From Psychrobacter fulvigenes (GTDB lineage: Bacteria > Pseudomonadota > Gammaproteobacteria > Pseudomonadales > Moraxellaceae): a stretch of DNA of 64,000 nt. The notes below the pieces were generated by a model. It did not search any database and was not told the DNA's origin. It was given only the letters and a program-made list of their open reading frames with translations. Both the position numbers and the translations under genes were made by a program. Below, one piece after another: positions 38,401 to 47,206 of this stretch. Location of the stretch: positions 2,232,001 to 2,296,000 of the forward strand of contig NZ_CAJGZP010000001.1 in NCBI RefSeq assembly GCF_904846155.1. Reading direction: 5' to 3'. Within the stretch, counting starts at the first letter, position 1. Each line of letters begins with the position of its first letter.

Positions 38401-40724
38401 CGACCAGCAAGCTCTATGTACGCTTGGATAAAGGCCGCTCGTTTGCCATGTATGGCGATTTAAAGACTGACGTGACAGACGACGAAGGCATTAAGCTTGG
38501 TCAGTACAACCGCACTTTGACCGGTGTCAAAGCACAGTACGAAGACGACAACACTCGTATTACAGCCTTCGCTGCAGAGACCAGCTCATCACAGCGTGTC
38601 AACGAAACTCGTGGCCTTGGTATTTCAGGCCCTTATCCGCTCGCAGAAAATTTCGACGCGGTACTTGAAAACTCTGAGACCATCGAAGTCATCACTCGCG
38701 ATGCCAACAATCCTGGACTTATCGTGCGCCGTGAGACCCTGACGCGCTTCGCTGATTATGAGATTGACCCTATCAGCCGCAGTTTATACCTGACATCGCC
38801 AATTGCTAGCCAAGATTTTGATGGCAACCCTATCTACCTGCGTGTCACTGTGGAAGTAGATGAAGGTGGCGAGAACTATTGGGTCGGCGGTGTCGCTGCC
38901 AAGCAACAACTGACGGACAAAGTCTCTGTCGGTGGTAGCTACATCAATAGTGATGACCCACTGAACAAAGAAGAGCTTGCCAGTATCAACAACGTCATCA
39001 AATTCAATGACAAGCTAAAACTGGTCGCTGAATATGCCAAAAGTAAAGCTGAAAATCCTAATTACGATCCAAGCAATCAGATCAATGCAACAGAACTAAC
39101 AGGCAACGATACTGACGGCGACGCCCTGCGTATCGAGCTAAACTATGACGACAATAAACGCACACGGGCAAAAGCTTACTACAACGACGCGGATAAAGGC
39201 TTCGTTACAGGCGCATCACCGCTTACCGCTGGTCGTACAGAATCTGGCGTAGAAGTCACTCATGCCCTAGAGAGCAAAAAAACTGCGTTCAAGCTGGAAG
39301 GTGTGCGTAGCAAAGACCACACCACTGAAGCCAGCATCGAAGGGGTTCAAGCCAGCGTTGAGCAGCGTTTAACTACCAACATCGTTGGTGAAATCGGTGT
39401 GCGTTATTATAAGCAAGATGCTACAGCCGCTTCACGTAATATTCAAGGTGCAACGGATGTAAAAGACCTCACTGATGACACGATATTCAATGACAATATT
39501 ACCAATCAGTCTGCGCTCAATGGTGTCAATAACGCGGCCGAAGACATCGAAGGCACCACTGCCCGCGCCCGCATCACTGCCCGCCTACCCAAGCTCAATA
39601 ACGCACTGGTATTTGCCGAATATGAGCAAGATCTTGAGCACAGCAATCGTAACGCCACCTCTATCGGTGGTGAGACGCCAATAGGAAATCTAGGCCGTAT
39701 CTATGCTCGTCATGACCTAATCAACAGCTTATCAGGCAGTTATGGTCTTGATGATACTGATGAGCGCCAGCGTACCGTGATTGGCTTTGACGCCGCCTAT
39801 ATGAAGGACGGCAAGGTCTATAGCGAATACCGTATGCGTGATGCCATCAGCGCTCGCGAAGCAGAAGCTGCTATCGGTCTTAAGAACAAATGGTATGTAC
39901 AAGAAGGCCTAACCCTCAATACTTTGTTTGAGCGTGTGGAGTCACTCGAAGGTGAAAAAGACAGCACCGCTACTGCCGCAGGTTTCGGTGTTGAGTATCT
40001 CGCGCAAGAAAACTACAAAGCATCAGGCCGCTTAGAAAAACGCTGGGGCAATACCAGTGATACCTTATTAGGTAGTGCTGGTATCGCCTATCGCTATACT
40101 GATGACATTACTTTACTAGCAAAAGACATCTACTCACGAGTAGACTATGATGATGGTCATCGCACCATCAATCGCTTTCAGCTTGGTGCCGCCTATCGCG
40201 ACTATGACAGCAATCAGCTAGACATGCTCGCCAAGCTTGAATATCGCTTGGACGATAACATTACGGGAGCCGATCCGTACCAAAAAGACACTGTCATTTG
40301 GTCATGGAGTGGCAACTATCATCCAACGCGTCCGCTCACTATTTCTGGGCATTATGCGGGTAAATATACCGAGTATGATGCTGATGGAATCGCCAGTGAC
40401 AATACTGCACATGCTGCTTACGCCCGTGGTCTATACGACATCAGCGAGCGTTGGGATATTGGTCTACAAGCAGGGACATACTGGAATGATCAAGCTGATG
40501 ACATGTCATATATGCTGGGTGCTGAAGTCGGCTATAGTCCTATGACCAACCTATGGCTGTCACTTGGCTATAACTTTATGGGCTTTGAGGACGAAGACAT
40601 CGCCTATGAAGATACCACCCAACAAGGCGCTTATTTTAGACTGCGCTTTAAGTTTGACGAAGATTTGTTTAAGCGTAAAGACCCTCGCAAAAACCAACGC
40701 TTAGACACTGACTCTACTTTATAA
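35439..40724 (+). CDS. Giant outer membrane protein: DUF11 and SdrD-like domains fused to a C-terminal beta-barrel
   Basis: A 1761-residue exported protein. The signal peptide ends near residue 37 (SAAAATS). A mature start IIDNIANASYTV follows, then Ig-like domains, a DUF11 domain (about 335-440, LGDYVNYTINIKNDGETTAY), an SdrD-B-like domain (about 473-530, GKVYHDINRDGIQQKEDG), and an invasin-like Ig domain (about 790-880, YQVVISLKDRDNRPYVAS). From about 890 onward, alternating aromatic/polar strands (GEYYPVYGD, AYYNDADKGF, WSWSGNYHPTRPLTISGHY, GAYFRLRFKFDEDLF) indicate an outer membrane barrel, with a short basic tail after the last strand. Only this cluster member has an obvious anchor. Function unknown; surface display or assembly of its neighbours is my inference. 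Confidence 0.8.
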   Translation: MTLHCIAQSTRLSAKVAKLSALTAAILIMQSNSAAAATSDVLSIIDNIANASYTVNNQTDNTLKSESNRVRVKASALSEYGINLSKSPRQTVAPGNTASWVNVLTSNSYNIQTVDLRLTIPDTLSNIRLYQDLNNNGIVDGEDKQLLLDNLTAQIRLGQGESIQLIVQALTAADATDGDLIDIQLGATVVEDPSVKAVTETDSLIIVKPGIGFKNKSFDSDQPSSQISKDVYVEASYAQGNVDPYKQDQVWITITSPMTGDRYSLKAIETGDNTGKYRLNVPTQNNANAINDDIIQTLLGDKLVATLDAYIDIEGNRENITTNISSNTTIIDVLPNLKIEKEADVRTAELGDYVNYTINIKNDGETTAYDVDLKDAMPRGFDYVPGTMRIDSAKTDDFKAVGKYQVLGLGNLTPGTSKKVTYRVLIGSSALGGDGINRAIAQGSDFDTTGGTIITSREAQWPIEVNRGVMNTDGIIIGKVYHDINRDGIQQKEDGELGVAGVRIYMEDGNFVVTDPEGKYNLYGISAKTHVLKVDRTTLPRDTELVIQSNRNTGDAGSRFVDLKYGELHRADFAIVGGMADSTERLNQELITRSKTISAKNDTLEKAIKNQLALEPDYDRDRDNSDNIDASGCKSNDDLDQGIKCDSAIVADMVEPNADRVNMTVNTIKQPKSELLEEFLKEVPNNDVSFINLSSGQQLASYKQLVQVQAPLGSQFTLYANGKAVSEQQIGKTAEQKKQNVTAFDYYAVDLKRGRNTLRGVATDITGQVISEQSIEVVTPDSLQAIDYRTQTQLIQADGVSEYQVVISLKDRDNRPYVASTPITIDTNIGRINLKDSNKDQAGTQVTVSGGELLIPVIAPSAPGKGELVIDTGSTKQIIPLQFTAKLRPLIAVGIVEGAISLKDFDGGSITDAQGAFEKELHEFSGNDDYSATGRAAMFLKGKVRGDYLLTLAYDSDKKGERLFRDIEPGEYYPVYGDSSAKGFDAQSTSKLYVRLDKGRSFAMYGDLKTDVTDDEGIKLGQYNRTLTGVKAQYEDDNTRITAFAAETSSSQRVNETRGLGISGPYPLAENFDAVLENSETIEVITRDANNPGLIVRRETLTRFADYEIDPISRSLYLTSPIASQDFDGNPIYLRVTVEVDEGGENYWVGGVAAKQQLTDKVSVGGSYINSDDPLNKEELASINNVIKFNDKLKLVAEYAKSKAENPNYDPSNQINATELTGNDTDGDALRIELNYDDNKRTRAKAYYNDADKGFVTGASPLTAGRTESGVEVTHALESKKTAFKLEGVRSKDHTTEASIEGVQASVEQRLTTNIVGEIGVRYYKQDATAASRNIQGATDVKDLTDDTIFNDNITNQSALNGVNNAAEDIEGTTARARITARLPKLNNALVFAEYEQDLEHSNRNATSIGGETPIGNLGRIYARHDLINSLSGSYGLDDTDERQRTVIGFDAAYMKDGKVYSEYRMRDAISAREAEAAIGLKNKWYVQEGLTLNTLFERVESLEGEKDSTATAAGFGVEYLAQENYKASGRLEKRWGNTSDTLLGSAGIAYRYTDDITLLAKDIYSRVDYDDGHRTINRFQLGAAYRDYDSNQLDMLAKLEYRLDDNITGADPYQKDTVIWSWSGNYHPTRPLTISGHYAGKYTEYDADGIASDNTAHAAYARGLYDISERWDIGLQAGTYWNDQADDMSYMLGAEVGYSPMTNLWLSLGYNFMGFEDEDIAYEDTTQQGAYFRLRFKFDEDLFKRKDPRKNQRLDTDSTL

Positions 40725-40840
40725 TCTCTACTTTATAATTTTCAGCGTATGGCTTTTACAGTATTGGTTTTAGCGTTTGGCCCTTAGCAACCTTATGATT
40801 TCAAGCAACATGGTTTTAGCAATACTACTAAGCAGGATTT

Positions 40841-41803
40841 ATGTTCAAATTAACAGCAGTATTAAAAAAAACAAATAATCGATTACCTACTCTCTCTACA
40901 GGTACAGCGCTAGGGGCTGCATTATTGCTGTGTGCTATGTCGCCATCTGTACCTGCAGCCAACCATTCTGATGACATTGTGATTAATAACACAGTTGCCA
41001 ATAACACGGTTGGTAGTACTAATGATAACTCTACTATCGACAGCGCTCCCAGTTTAGCGAGTTTGGCTAACTACTGCACCGAGGATATTAGAGCGCAAAC
41101 GACGCCTATAAAATATCAAAGTGCGCAACGGCAGTCGATTGATTGCATGTTCACTGAATTAAAGCGCTATCAGCAGCAAGCTCTCACGCCGCGTCAGCAG
41201 TACTTTGCTTACAAAGCACAAGCTTGGCTGAACTATGCCTATCACCAAGACAGCATAAAAAGTAAATCTGCTGCTGGCAGCCATGCCGTACAGGCAAGTC
41301 ACACGATTTTACAAGCACTTGTAAACGATAATGATGAACAACTCGAGATAACCTCTGATATCCCTGTATTTTCAGCGTTGATGCGTCCTGATCTTTGGGC
41401 AACCCTCAATGCCTTAAAAGACAGTGGCGGTATAGAAACAGCACCGCGTGAAATGGCCTTTAGTGAGATTGCTTTAGTTTGGGCAGCCGCCAACCAATGT
41501 AAGCGCGGCTGGAGAGAGTCAGGCAGCCACTTTCGTATGGCAGACCGCTGGCTTGAGCAAGCTCGCGAAGCATACGTCAATGCTCATGACTCACAGACCA
41601 ACGTAGCGCTAGAAAACGCAATCAACGACTATTACAAAAATTATGCCCCACTAGACCCAAGCGATGATGTCTGTCGTGGTCAAACCTTTCCTATCATGCC
41701 TGTCATGAATAAAAACTCAGCCAACAATACTCATATCAGTCATAAGTCTGCACCAACGATTGCTCTGCCTATGCCAATCGTGACTTATCATATCGGTGAT
41801 TAA
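40841..41803 (+). CDS. Exported protein of unknown function, last gene of the surface cluster
   Basis: A 320-residue protein with a signal peptide (TALGAALLLCAMSPSVPA) and an Asn/Thr-rich linker. A helical domain follows with the motifs YCTEDIRAQTTPIKYQSAQR, FAYKAQAWLNYAYHQDS and MAFSEIALVWAAANQCKRGW, whose Cys residues suggest periplasmic disulfides. The repeated Trp/Ala helices resemble TPR-like or OmpA-associated periplasmic modules, but I cannot name the family. The start follows AGGATTT. It is 116 bases behind the barrel gene and ends in a strong terminator, which closes the cluster. Confidence 0.7.
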   Translation: MFKLTAVLKKTNNRLPTLSTGTALGAALLLCAMSPSVPAANHSDDIVINNTVANNTVGSTNDNSTIDSAPSLASLANYCTEDIRAQTTPIKYQSAQRQSIDCMFTELKRYQQQALTPRQQYFAYKAQAWLNYAYHQDSIKSKSAAGSHAVQASHTILQALVNDNDEQLEITSDIPVFSALMRPDLWATLNALKDSGGIETAPREMAFSEIALVWAAANQCKRGWRESGSHFRMADRWLEQAREAYVNAHDSQTNVALENAINDYYKNYAPLDPSDDVCRGQTFPIMPVMNKNSANNTHISHKSAPTIALPMPIVTYHIGD

Positions 41804-41830
41804 CACAGTATCGCTGTCATTCCTACCAAT

Positions 41831-41866
41831 AAAAAAGCTGGCTCATACTATGAGCCAGCTTTTTTG
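41831..41866 (+). terminator. Terminator of the surface cluster
   Basis: A very strong hairpin, AAAAAAGCTGGCTCATA / TATGAGCCAGCTTTTTT, 28 bases after the last cluster gene. It is symmetric enough to act on both strands. Confidence 0.93.
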
Positions 41867-41911
41867 TAGTGCTATTATCCAAGACTATCTATGGCTATGC
41901 GCTAAAACTTA

Positions 41912-42014
41912 TACCATTTCCAAAAATTAGAGTAGCGCGGAAAACTTGTGCAAGTACTATTCCTAGTAGGCTTAGCAAGTTTGATAACGTTAATCGCACT
42001 TTTTGAGTTTGGTA
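41912..42014 (-). repeat. 99-bp MITE with IS630-like ends, copy 2
   Basis: The element 41914-42012 is bounded by TA and is the inverted counterpart of 3104-3202, same length with about eight differences. It lies four bases beyond the stop codon of the TetR gene, between that gene and the cluster terminator. Confidence 0.8.
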
Positions 42015-42017
42015 TTA

Positions 42018-42731
42018 CTACTTTTTACGTGGTAGGTTCTCTGGTAAGTAGCAGCGCAGGTAAGCGATGGCAGCGATGGTCGCTTCTTGCAGATACTTAT
42101 CCGTGATTTCTTCATGACGGCGATACGATAAAGTAAATATCCCATTAATAATACTAAAAGTCACCATTAACATGTCTTTGACATCACCAAAATTAGGCAA
42201 CTCATAACGCTGCGTCAAGCGCTCATATACCAACTCAACGATTTGCAAGTCAATATCTTCACCGAAGCTATCCCCTTCAAAATCTGGTGTATTGGTATCA
42301 TAGATCAGCTTAGCTTTGGTGCTGTCATCATAAAAGATACCCACACTGCGCTCTATAATTGCCGTTAAGTAGCCCTGCCACCTGTCATAGTCTTCTGTTT
42401 CAACCGTTGCCAATATCTCTAATATTTCAATAGCATTCAAAAAACGCAGCGCTAAAAATATTGCTTCAATATTGGGGAAGAAGTGATAAGCGGATGCCCT
42501 TGGGATGCCTGCTTCTTCACACACATCAGCCAAGGTAATATCATTGATGGCTTTGGTTTCACTCAGCTTTTTGGCACCCATTAAGAGTTTTTGGCGGCGT
42601 GCACGGCCCTGCTGGCTAGTAAATTTGAATTTATTAGGCACCAGTTTTTTTGCCAATTCTGAATCAACTAATTTGTCTTCCATTTTATCGTCAACTTTAT
42701 CGTCAACATTGTCGCTTACTTGCTCACTCAT
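42018..42731 (-). CDS. TetR-family transcriptional regulator
   Basis: A 237-residue repressor-type regulator. After an unusual acidic 35-residue leader (SDNVDDKVDDKMEDK), the TetR HTH is clear: ITLADVCEEAGIPRASAYHF. The ligand domain follows without recognisable specificity. The start follows AGAGGTCTGTA. It is convergent with the surface cluster and could regulate a divergent or distant target; no operator is evident. Its 3' end abuts a MITE. Confidence 0.88.
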   Translation of the reverse strand: MSEQVSDNVDDKVDDKMEDKLVDSELAKKLVPNKFKFTSQQGRARRQKLLMGAKKLSETKAINDITLADVCEEAGIPRASAYHFFPNIEAIFLALRFLNAIEILEILATVETEDYDRWQGYLTAIIERSVGIFYDDSTKAKLIYDTNTPDFEGDSFGEDIDLQIVELVYERLTQRYELPNFGDVKDMLMVTFSIINGIFTLSYRRHEEITDKYLQEATIAAIAYLRCYLPENLPRKK

Positions 42732-42953
42732 TACAGACCTCTCGATGTTATACCCTAATTTTTCATGAATAGCTGTTATTCGTTGATAGTAACAGCATCA
42801 AACCAGCCTGCTATTTACGGATTGTGATCAATATGACCATCTTCGTATCAGCGGTTAAGCATCATAGATACTTGTACATTATCAAGCAAAGGGCGTGTAT
42901 GGGCTAAATTATTAATGTATCAATTAAATAGTATGATTAGACGTTGCAAACGA

Positions 42954-43982
42954 TTAATCATGAATCTTTATTTTCGCTCGTATAATACCATGATCAGTGG
43001 CTCTATCGATATAATCCCACTTTAAGTGGTCGTTAAAATAATCTACTCGTTCGACAGCACCAAGTGCAAACTTGCTATCAGGCAAAAACTCCTCTGAGAC
43101 AAACAGCTGATCGATCACTTCTGGCATGCCTTGATAAATATGAGTATAAGCCACATCCTTCATCCAGCCATAGCGCGATTGGATACGGGCAGCATCAAAC
43201 AAAGCAACATCACGCATGCTTTTATCATAGTTGACTTCACCTGTCTCAGTCATCAACTGCGTGGTGACACTACCCGTCACATCGTTCATATCACCTAATA
43301 AGATGAGCGGTTCGCGAGTATGCTGCAGGCGCTTTATGATAGACATACGTATCGAGGCAGCCTCTGATGCGCGCATGCATAGACTGCGAAGTTTGGCGCG
43401 CACACGGATATTAGGATCATCCATATCCTCTAATAGATTACCGTCTTCATCGCGCAAATGATAGGCACGCTTGCTTTTTAGATGCGCGGTAATAATAGTA
43501 ATTGGCTGCCCAAAGGCATTGACACGTAAGAGTAGCGGCGGACGATTGAATCGCTCATAAGGCCCGACATCAGGAACATCGATGATGGCTTCTGGTGCTA
43601 TCTCTTCTAATAAGGTCGTTTCTATCTGCTCAAAACGGCTAATAATACCGACGGCAGGTGTCTTTTGTGCACCGTGACCTTGGGTATAAGGACTGGCGCT
43701 ATCATTGCTTGCCAGCGGCGCGACCACATGTTTGCGCTCAAATCCTAATGACACCGCCAATGCCTCTAATGCATCGGTATCCCATACCTCTTGCACCGCG
43801 ATGATATCGGCATGAGCCTTGGCAAGTAAATCCGTAAGCCCCTTTAGCTTGCGCTGATAAGTCTTCTGATCATAAGCTGGGGCGTTTTCGTAATAAACTC
43901 TGCTAGGGTTGGCTAAGTTAAGTAAATTTGCAGTAGCGATATAGAACTGCTTTTTACCTTCGGCAATGGCGTACTGACTCAT
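42954..43982 (-). CDS. Endonuclease/exonuclease/phosphatase (EEP) family protein
   Basis: A 342-residue metal-dependent hydrolase of the EEP fold. Family residues are visible: Asn in TANLLNLANP, Glu in IIAVQEVWD, His in ITAHLKSKRA, Asp and Asn in LLGDMNDVTG, and the terminal His in ATDHGIIRAKI. There is no signal peptide, so it is cytoplasmic. Substrates of this family range from DNA to lipids and inositol phosphates, and nothing here decides. The start follows AGGGATATT. Confidence 0.85.
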   Translation of the reverse strand: MSQYAIAEGKKQFYIATANLLNLANPSRVYYENAPAYDQKTYQRKLKGLTDLLAKAHADIIAVQEVWDTDALEALAVSLGFERKHVVAPLASNDSASPYTQGHGAQKTPAVGIISRFEQIETTLLEEIAPEAIIDVPDVGPYERFNRPPLLLRVNAFGQPITIITAHLKSKRAYHLRDEDGNLLEDMDDPNIRVRAKLRSLCMRASEAASIRMSIIKRLQHTREPLILLGDMNDVTGSVTTQLMTETGEVNYDKSMRDVALFDAARIQSRYGWMKDVAYTHIYQGMPEVIDQLFVSEEFLPDSKFALGAVERVDYFNDHLKWDYIDRATDHGIIRAKIKIHD

Positions 43983-44032
43983 AATATCCCTATTCTTTTT
44001 ATTTTTAACATCAAATTAAATCTATTCACAAT

Positions 44033-44067
44033 AAAAAAGCCTCTAGAGTTTTCCCTAGAAGCTTTAA
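44033..44067 (-). terminator. Terminator after the glycine-zipper gene
   Basis: On the minus strand, AAAGCTTCTAG / CTAGAGGCTTTTTT forms a stem with one mismatch and a T run, 37 bases after the stop at 44104. Confidence 0.7.
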
Positions 44068-44103
44068 CATAGCACAAATTGCCATGGCTTTGGCTATCAG
44101 TGA

Positions 44104-44616
44104 TTAGCTGACACGGTTCCAAGCATCACGAGATGCTTCGCGAGCTTCCTCCCATGCCAGACGTGAATCACCTTTTACCTCTTCCCACGAACGCTTTAGG
44201 TCTGCTTCGTGATCATCAAAACGGGCGTCTACTGGATAGCGCGCACGGTTAGCATAGCCAACTGCATAGGCTGGATGCAGGTCACGATCAAATTCATAGC
44301 CATCTTTGAAGTAGCTGGCATTGGCATGTTCTGCACGCCAATAAGCTTCCTCACGTGTTGGATCAATAGCTTCTGCAGCTGCATGACCTGCGCCGCCACC
44401 GACGATGGCACCGATAGCACCACCGATTAAAGTACCCAGTGGCCCTGCCATGGTACCAATGGCTGCGCCCGCTGCTGCACCACCGACACCGCCAACCCCC
44501 GTCCCTACTGGGTGCGATCCTGGCTCTCCAGTAATGATATCAGCATTCAAATCTTTCTTTGACTCTTTCGACATGTGTTTTACTTCATTGCGATCGATAT
44601 CGTCATAGTTACTCAT
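44104..44616 (-). CDS. Glycine-zipper domain protein of unknown function
   Basis: A 170-residue protein. The middle (about residues 37-80) is a glycine zipper (GTGVGGVGGAAAGAAIGTMA, then further GxxxG repeats) of the kind that inserts into or packs in membranes. The C-terminal half is charged and aromatic (EEAYWRAEHANASYFKDGYE ... WEEVKGDSRLAWEEAREASR). It has no signal peptide. Such proteins are widespread and often stress-linked; the role is unknown. The start follows AAGGATAACAAT. Confidence 0.75.
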   Translation of the reverse strand: MSNYDDIDRNEVKHMSKESKKDLNADIITGEPGSHPVGTGVGGVGGAAAGAAIGTMAGPLGTLIGGAIGAIVGGGAGHAAAEAIDPTREEAYWRAEHANASYFKDGYEFDRDLHPAYAVGYANRARYPVDARFDDHEADLKRSWEEVKGDSRLAWEEAREASRDAWNRVS

Positions 44617-44838
44617 ATTGTTATCCTTATATTATTGGTTATAGGTTTGCCATTAATTAATAATGTCTAGAACCAGTGATGATTGCTAATCATACTTTGG
44701 TCTACCACGAATAAATTATATGAGTCACAAGCACCTAGCTGATACGCCCGTTATGTAAACTGTGTCCACCTCGCGATGAGCTTAAGTTACAGCGTGTATG
44801 TTTATAACAGAGATACTTGACTAGGTTACTGACCATGT

Positions 44839-44865
44839 AAACGTCAGCCGAACTCTGACGTTTTT
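44839..44865. terminator. Terminator-like hairpin downstream of glpK
   Basis: The stem AAACGTCAG / CTGACGTTT with a seven-base loop. The better T run is on the plus strand, although glpK lies on the minus strand; the A-rich stem base gives TTT on the minus strand, so it may act both ways. Confidence 0.6.
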
Positions 44866-44886
44866 ATGTTGCGTACCGTATTAATT

Positions 44887-44946
44887 AAATCACCGTTGAT
44901 TAAGTCGCCGTTTGTTGAGTCACCGCTAGTCAAATCACAGCTTGAA
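44887..44946. repeat. Degenerate 15-bp tandem repeat, about four units
   Basis: Units AAATCACCGTTGATT, AAGTCGCCGTTTGTT, GAGTCACCGCTAGTC and AAATCACAGCTTGAA follow one another in register. The unit length is 15 and differences are mostly transitions. It lies just downstream of glpK. Confidence 0.6.
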
Positions 44947-45023
44947 GCAACGACGGCGATGTTTGCCCTTTAATAATATAAGCACTTTATATGAGTACTT
45001 TGCAGCTTGAACTGATAACTTGC

Positions 45024-46628
45024 TTAGATATCTATCAATGCCCTGCTAATAGCAGCCTGCCATTTATCAAGGTGCTGTGCACGTCTCTCAGCTGACATAC
45101 TAGGCTCAAAGACACGGTCGACTTGCCATGACGCCTTCATCGTACTCTCGTCATATAAACCGCTTTTTAGACCAGCGAGAAGCGCAGCACCCTTAGCAGT
45201 GATTTCAGTATCTTGCGGGCGCAGTACCGGCACGCCAAGCAAGTCTGCTTGAAATTGCATGAGCAGGTCATTATTGGCAGCGCCGCCATCGACTCGTAGC
45301 TCGGTGAGTGGATGCGGACTGTCTTTTTGCATGGCGATAAGCACGTCATAGGTTTGATAGGCAATCGCTTCAAGCGCAGCGCGAGCGATATGCGCTTTGG
45401 TGGTGCCGCGGCTCATACCGCTAATACTGGCATGAATATCAGAGCGCCAATAGGGAGCGCCTAGACCAGTAAAAGCAGGGAGCAACACTACATCCTCACT
45501 ACTCTCTACTTGCCGTGCGAGATCTTCCACCTCACAGCTTTGTTTGATCATGCCCAGATTGTCACGTAACCACTGTACGATGGCACCTGCCATAAACACG
45601 CTACCTTCGATGGCATAATTGACTTCGCGACCAAAAAACGTACTAGGAGCTTGTATAATGCGCCTACCAGATTGCACAATATCACTGATAGACAGCTCAT
45701 CCACACGGCTCATTGGTGTTCGGCGCTGCCAAGCTATAGTGGTGAGTAATTGATGCTCACTAAGCTTAGGGGTTTGACCAATGTTCATCAGCATAAAACA
45801 GCCAGTGCCATAGGTATTTTTTGCCATACCAGGATCGAGACAGCCTTGACCAAAGAGTGCTGCTTGCTGATCGCCCAATACCGCATGGATAGGAATTTGT
45901 TTGGCAAACAGTCCCCTTTTAGTTTTGCCAAAATCGCCATCTGATGGCAGTACTTTGGGTAATATCGCCAGCGGAATATCAAAGCGTGCACACAGCTCCT
46001 CCGACCACGCCAGCTTATGAATATCATATAGCAGAGTACGCGAGGCATTGGTCACATCGATGACATGCTCACCGCCAGTTAACTGATAAATCAACCAACT
46101 ATCGATAGCCCCTACTGCTATCTGCCCACCTTGGCTACTATTGGCGCGCGCTTTAATCTTGGGATAATGCTCAAGCAGCCAAGCAATCTTACTGGCACTA
46201 AAGTAAGGATCCAAGCGTAAGCCCGTAATCTGCTGCACCCTCTTTGATATATCTACCTTTGACACATCACCAATAGCCTCATTAGCCATATCTTGACAGT
46301 AGCTTGCTGTGCGCCGGTCTTGCCAAATAATGGCAGGTGCCAGCGGTGCGCCGGTTTGCTTATCCCACATGACGATAGATTCGCGCTGATTGGTGATGGC
46401 GATGCTGGTGACATCGGTAGCGAGTAGTCCTGCTTGGTTGATGACATCGTGAGCACAGCTGATTTGAGTTTGCCAAATTTGGCGCGCATCTTGTTCCACG
46501 TAACCAGCTTTTGGGGTTTTGAGCGTGGTAGGCTGCTGAGCAATTTCAATAGGCCGCGCCTGATCGTCGTACAAAATCGCCCGACTCGATGTCGTTCCTT
46601 GATCCAGCGCCAATATATATCCTGCCAT
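45024..46628 (-). CDS. glpK: Glycerol kinase
   Basis: GlpK phosphorylates glycerol to glycerol-3-phosphate. The FGGY-kinase N-terminus YILALDQGTTSSRAILYDD, the ATP-binding NTYGTGCFMLMNIGQTP segment and the C-terminal LRVDGGAANNDLLMQFQADL are all present. The 534 residues exceed the usual 500 slightly. The start follows AGAGGTGGATA. No glpF, glpD or glpR is adjacent; the gene stands alone on its strand. Confidence 0.96.
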   Translation of the reverse strand: MAGYILALDQGTTSSRAILYDDQARPIEIAQQPTTLKTPKAGYVEQDARQIWQTQISCAHDVINQAGLLATDVTSIAITNQRESIVMWDKQTGAPLAPAIIWQDRRTASYCQDMANEAIGDVSKVDISKRVQQITGLRLDPYFSASKIAWLLEHYPKIKARANSSQGGQIAVGAIDSWLIYQLTGGEHVIDVTNASRTLLYDIHKLAWSEELCARFDIPLAILPKVLPSDGDFGKTKRGLFAKQIPIHAVLGDQQAALFGQGCLDPGMAKNTYGTGCFMLMNIGQTPKLSEHQLLTTIAWQRRTPMSRVDELSISDIVQSGRRIIQAPSTFFGREVNYAIEGSVFMAGAIVQWLRDNLGMIKQSCEVEDLARQVESSEDVVLLPAFTGLGAPYWRSDIHASISGMSRGTTKAHIARAALEAIAYQTYDVLIAMQKDSPHPLTELRVDGGAANNDLLMQFQADLLGVPVLRPQDTEITAKGAALLAGLKSGLYDESTMKASWQVDRVFEPSMSAERRAQHLDKWQAAISRALIDI

Positions 46629-47206
46629 TATCCACCTCTCAGTATGCTATATGATTTACTAGGCTTGCCTAACGTGTTGACGAATTTTTCTGATAACAAC
46701 CTATTGCAATCCTATGCTTTACACCAAAGAATACACCATCACTCTATGACATTTAGCATATTGTATGACACTTGTCTCTTTATAACTTTGAATATCTCAC
46801 TATCCAGATACCTGCATCTCTATCATTACCTTGTTATAAAAGCCATATACTTACTAGCTTATCCTCATCCTTTATCATAAATAATGCTATCCTTTGGATT
46901 AAAAATAGCGTTTTAGTTTGAAAGAAATCAGTATTCAATGAATAACAAGCCAATAATGAGCATTGACCAGTCATGATTGCAGCACTACAGTGTATGCTTT
47001 ATTGCTATCAGCAAGTTATGTAGATAGCTGCTGCTTTTATGATTTGCTTTATTATTAGAGTCTATTACTCTATTGGCTTTTACTTTTTGATAATAAACCA
47101 ATGTTTTTAATGCCAAAACCTCAACAGTATTGACCATTAAAACACTATATATTCAAATACCTTGCACGATAATATTTTGCTTCCTGATTAACGGTATAAG
47201 TCTCTT
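46629..47206. promoter_or_regulatory. Divergent glpK / tolC-like intergenic region
   Basis: About 580 AT-rich bases with no gene. It must contain the divergent promoters of glpK and the export locus; I see no reliable operator or promoter pair. Confidence 0.35.

Larger units (their letters stand above)
44617..45023. other. Region between glpK and the glycine-zipper gene
   Basis: About 400 bases without a gene. It contains a terminator-like hairpin (44839-44865) and a short degenerate tandem repeat (44887-44946), listed separately, and presumably the promoter of the glycine-zipper gene. Confidence 0.4.

Noticed and set aside
42890-42910. AGGGCGTGT near the EEP gene, resembling an IS5-family end
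   Set aside because: Only nine bases match, with no partner end and no flanking signature.
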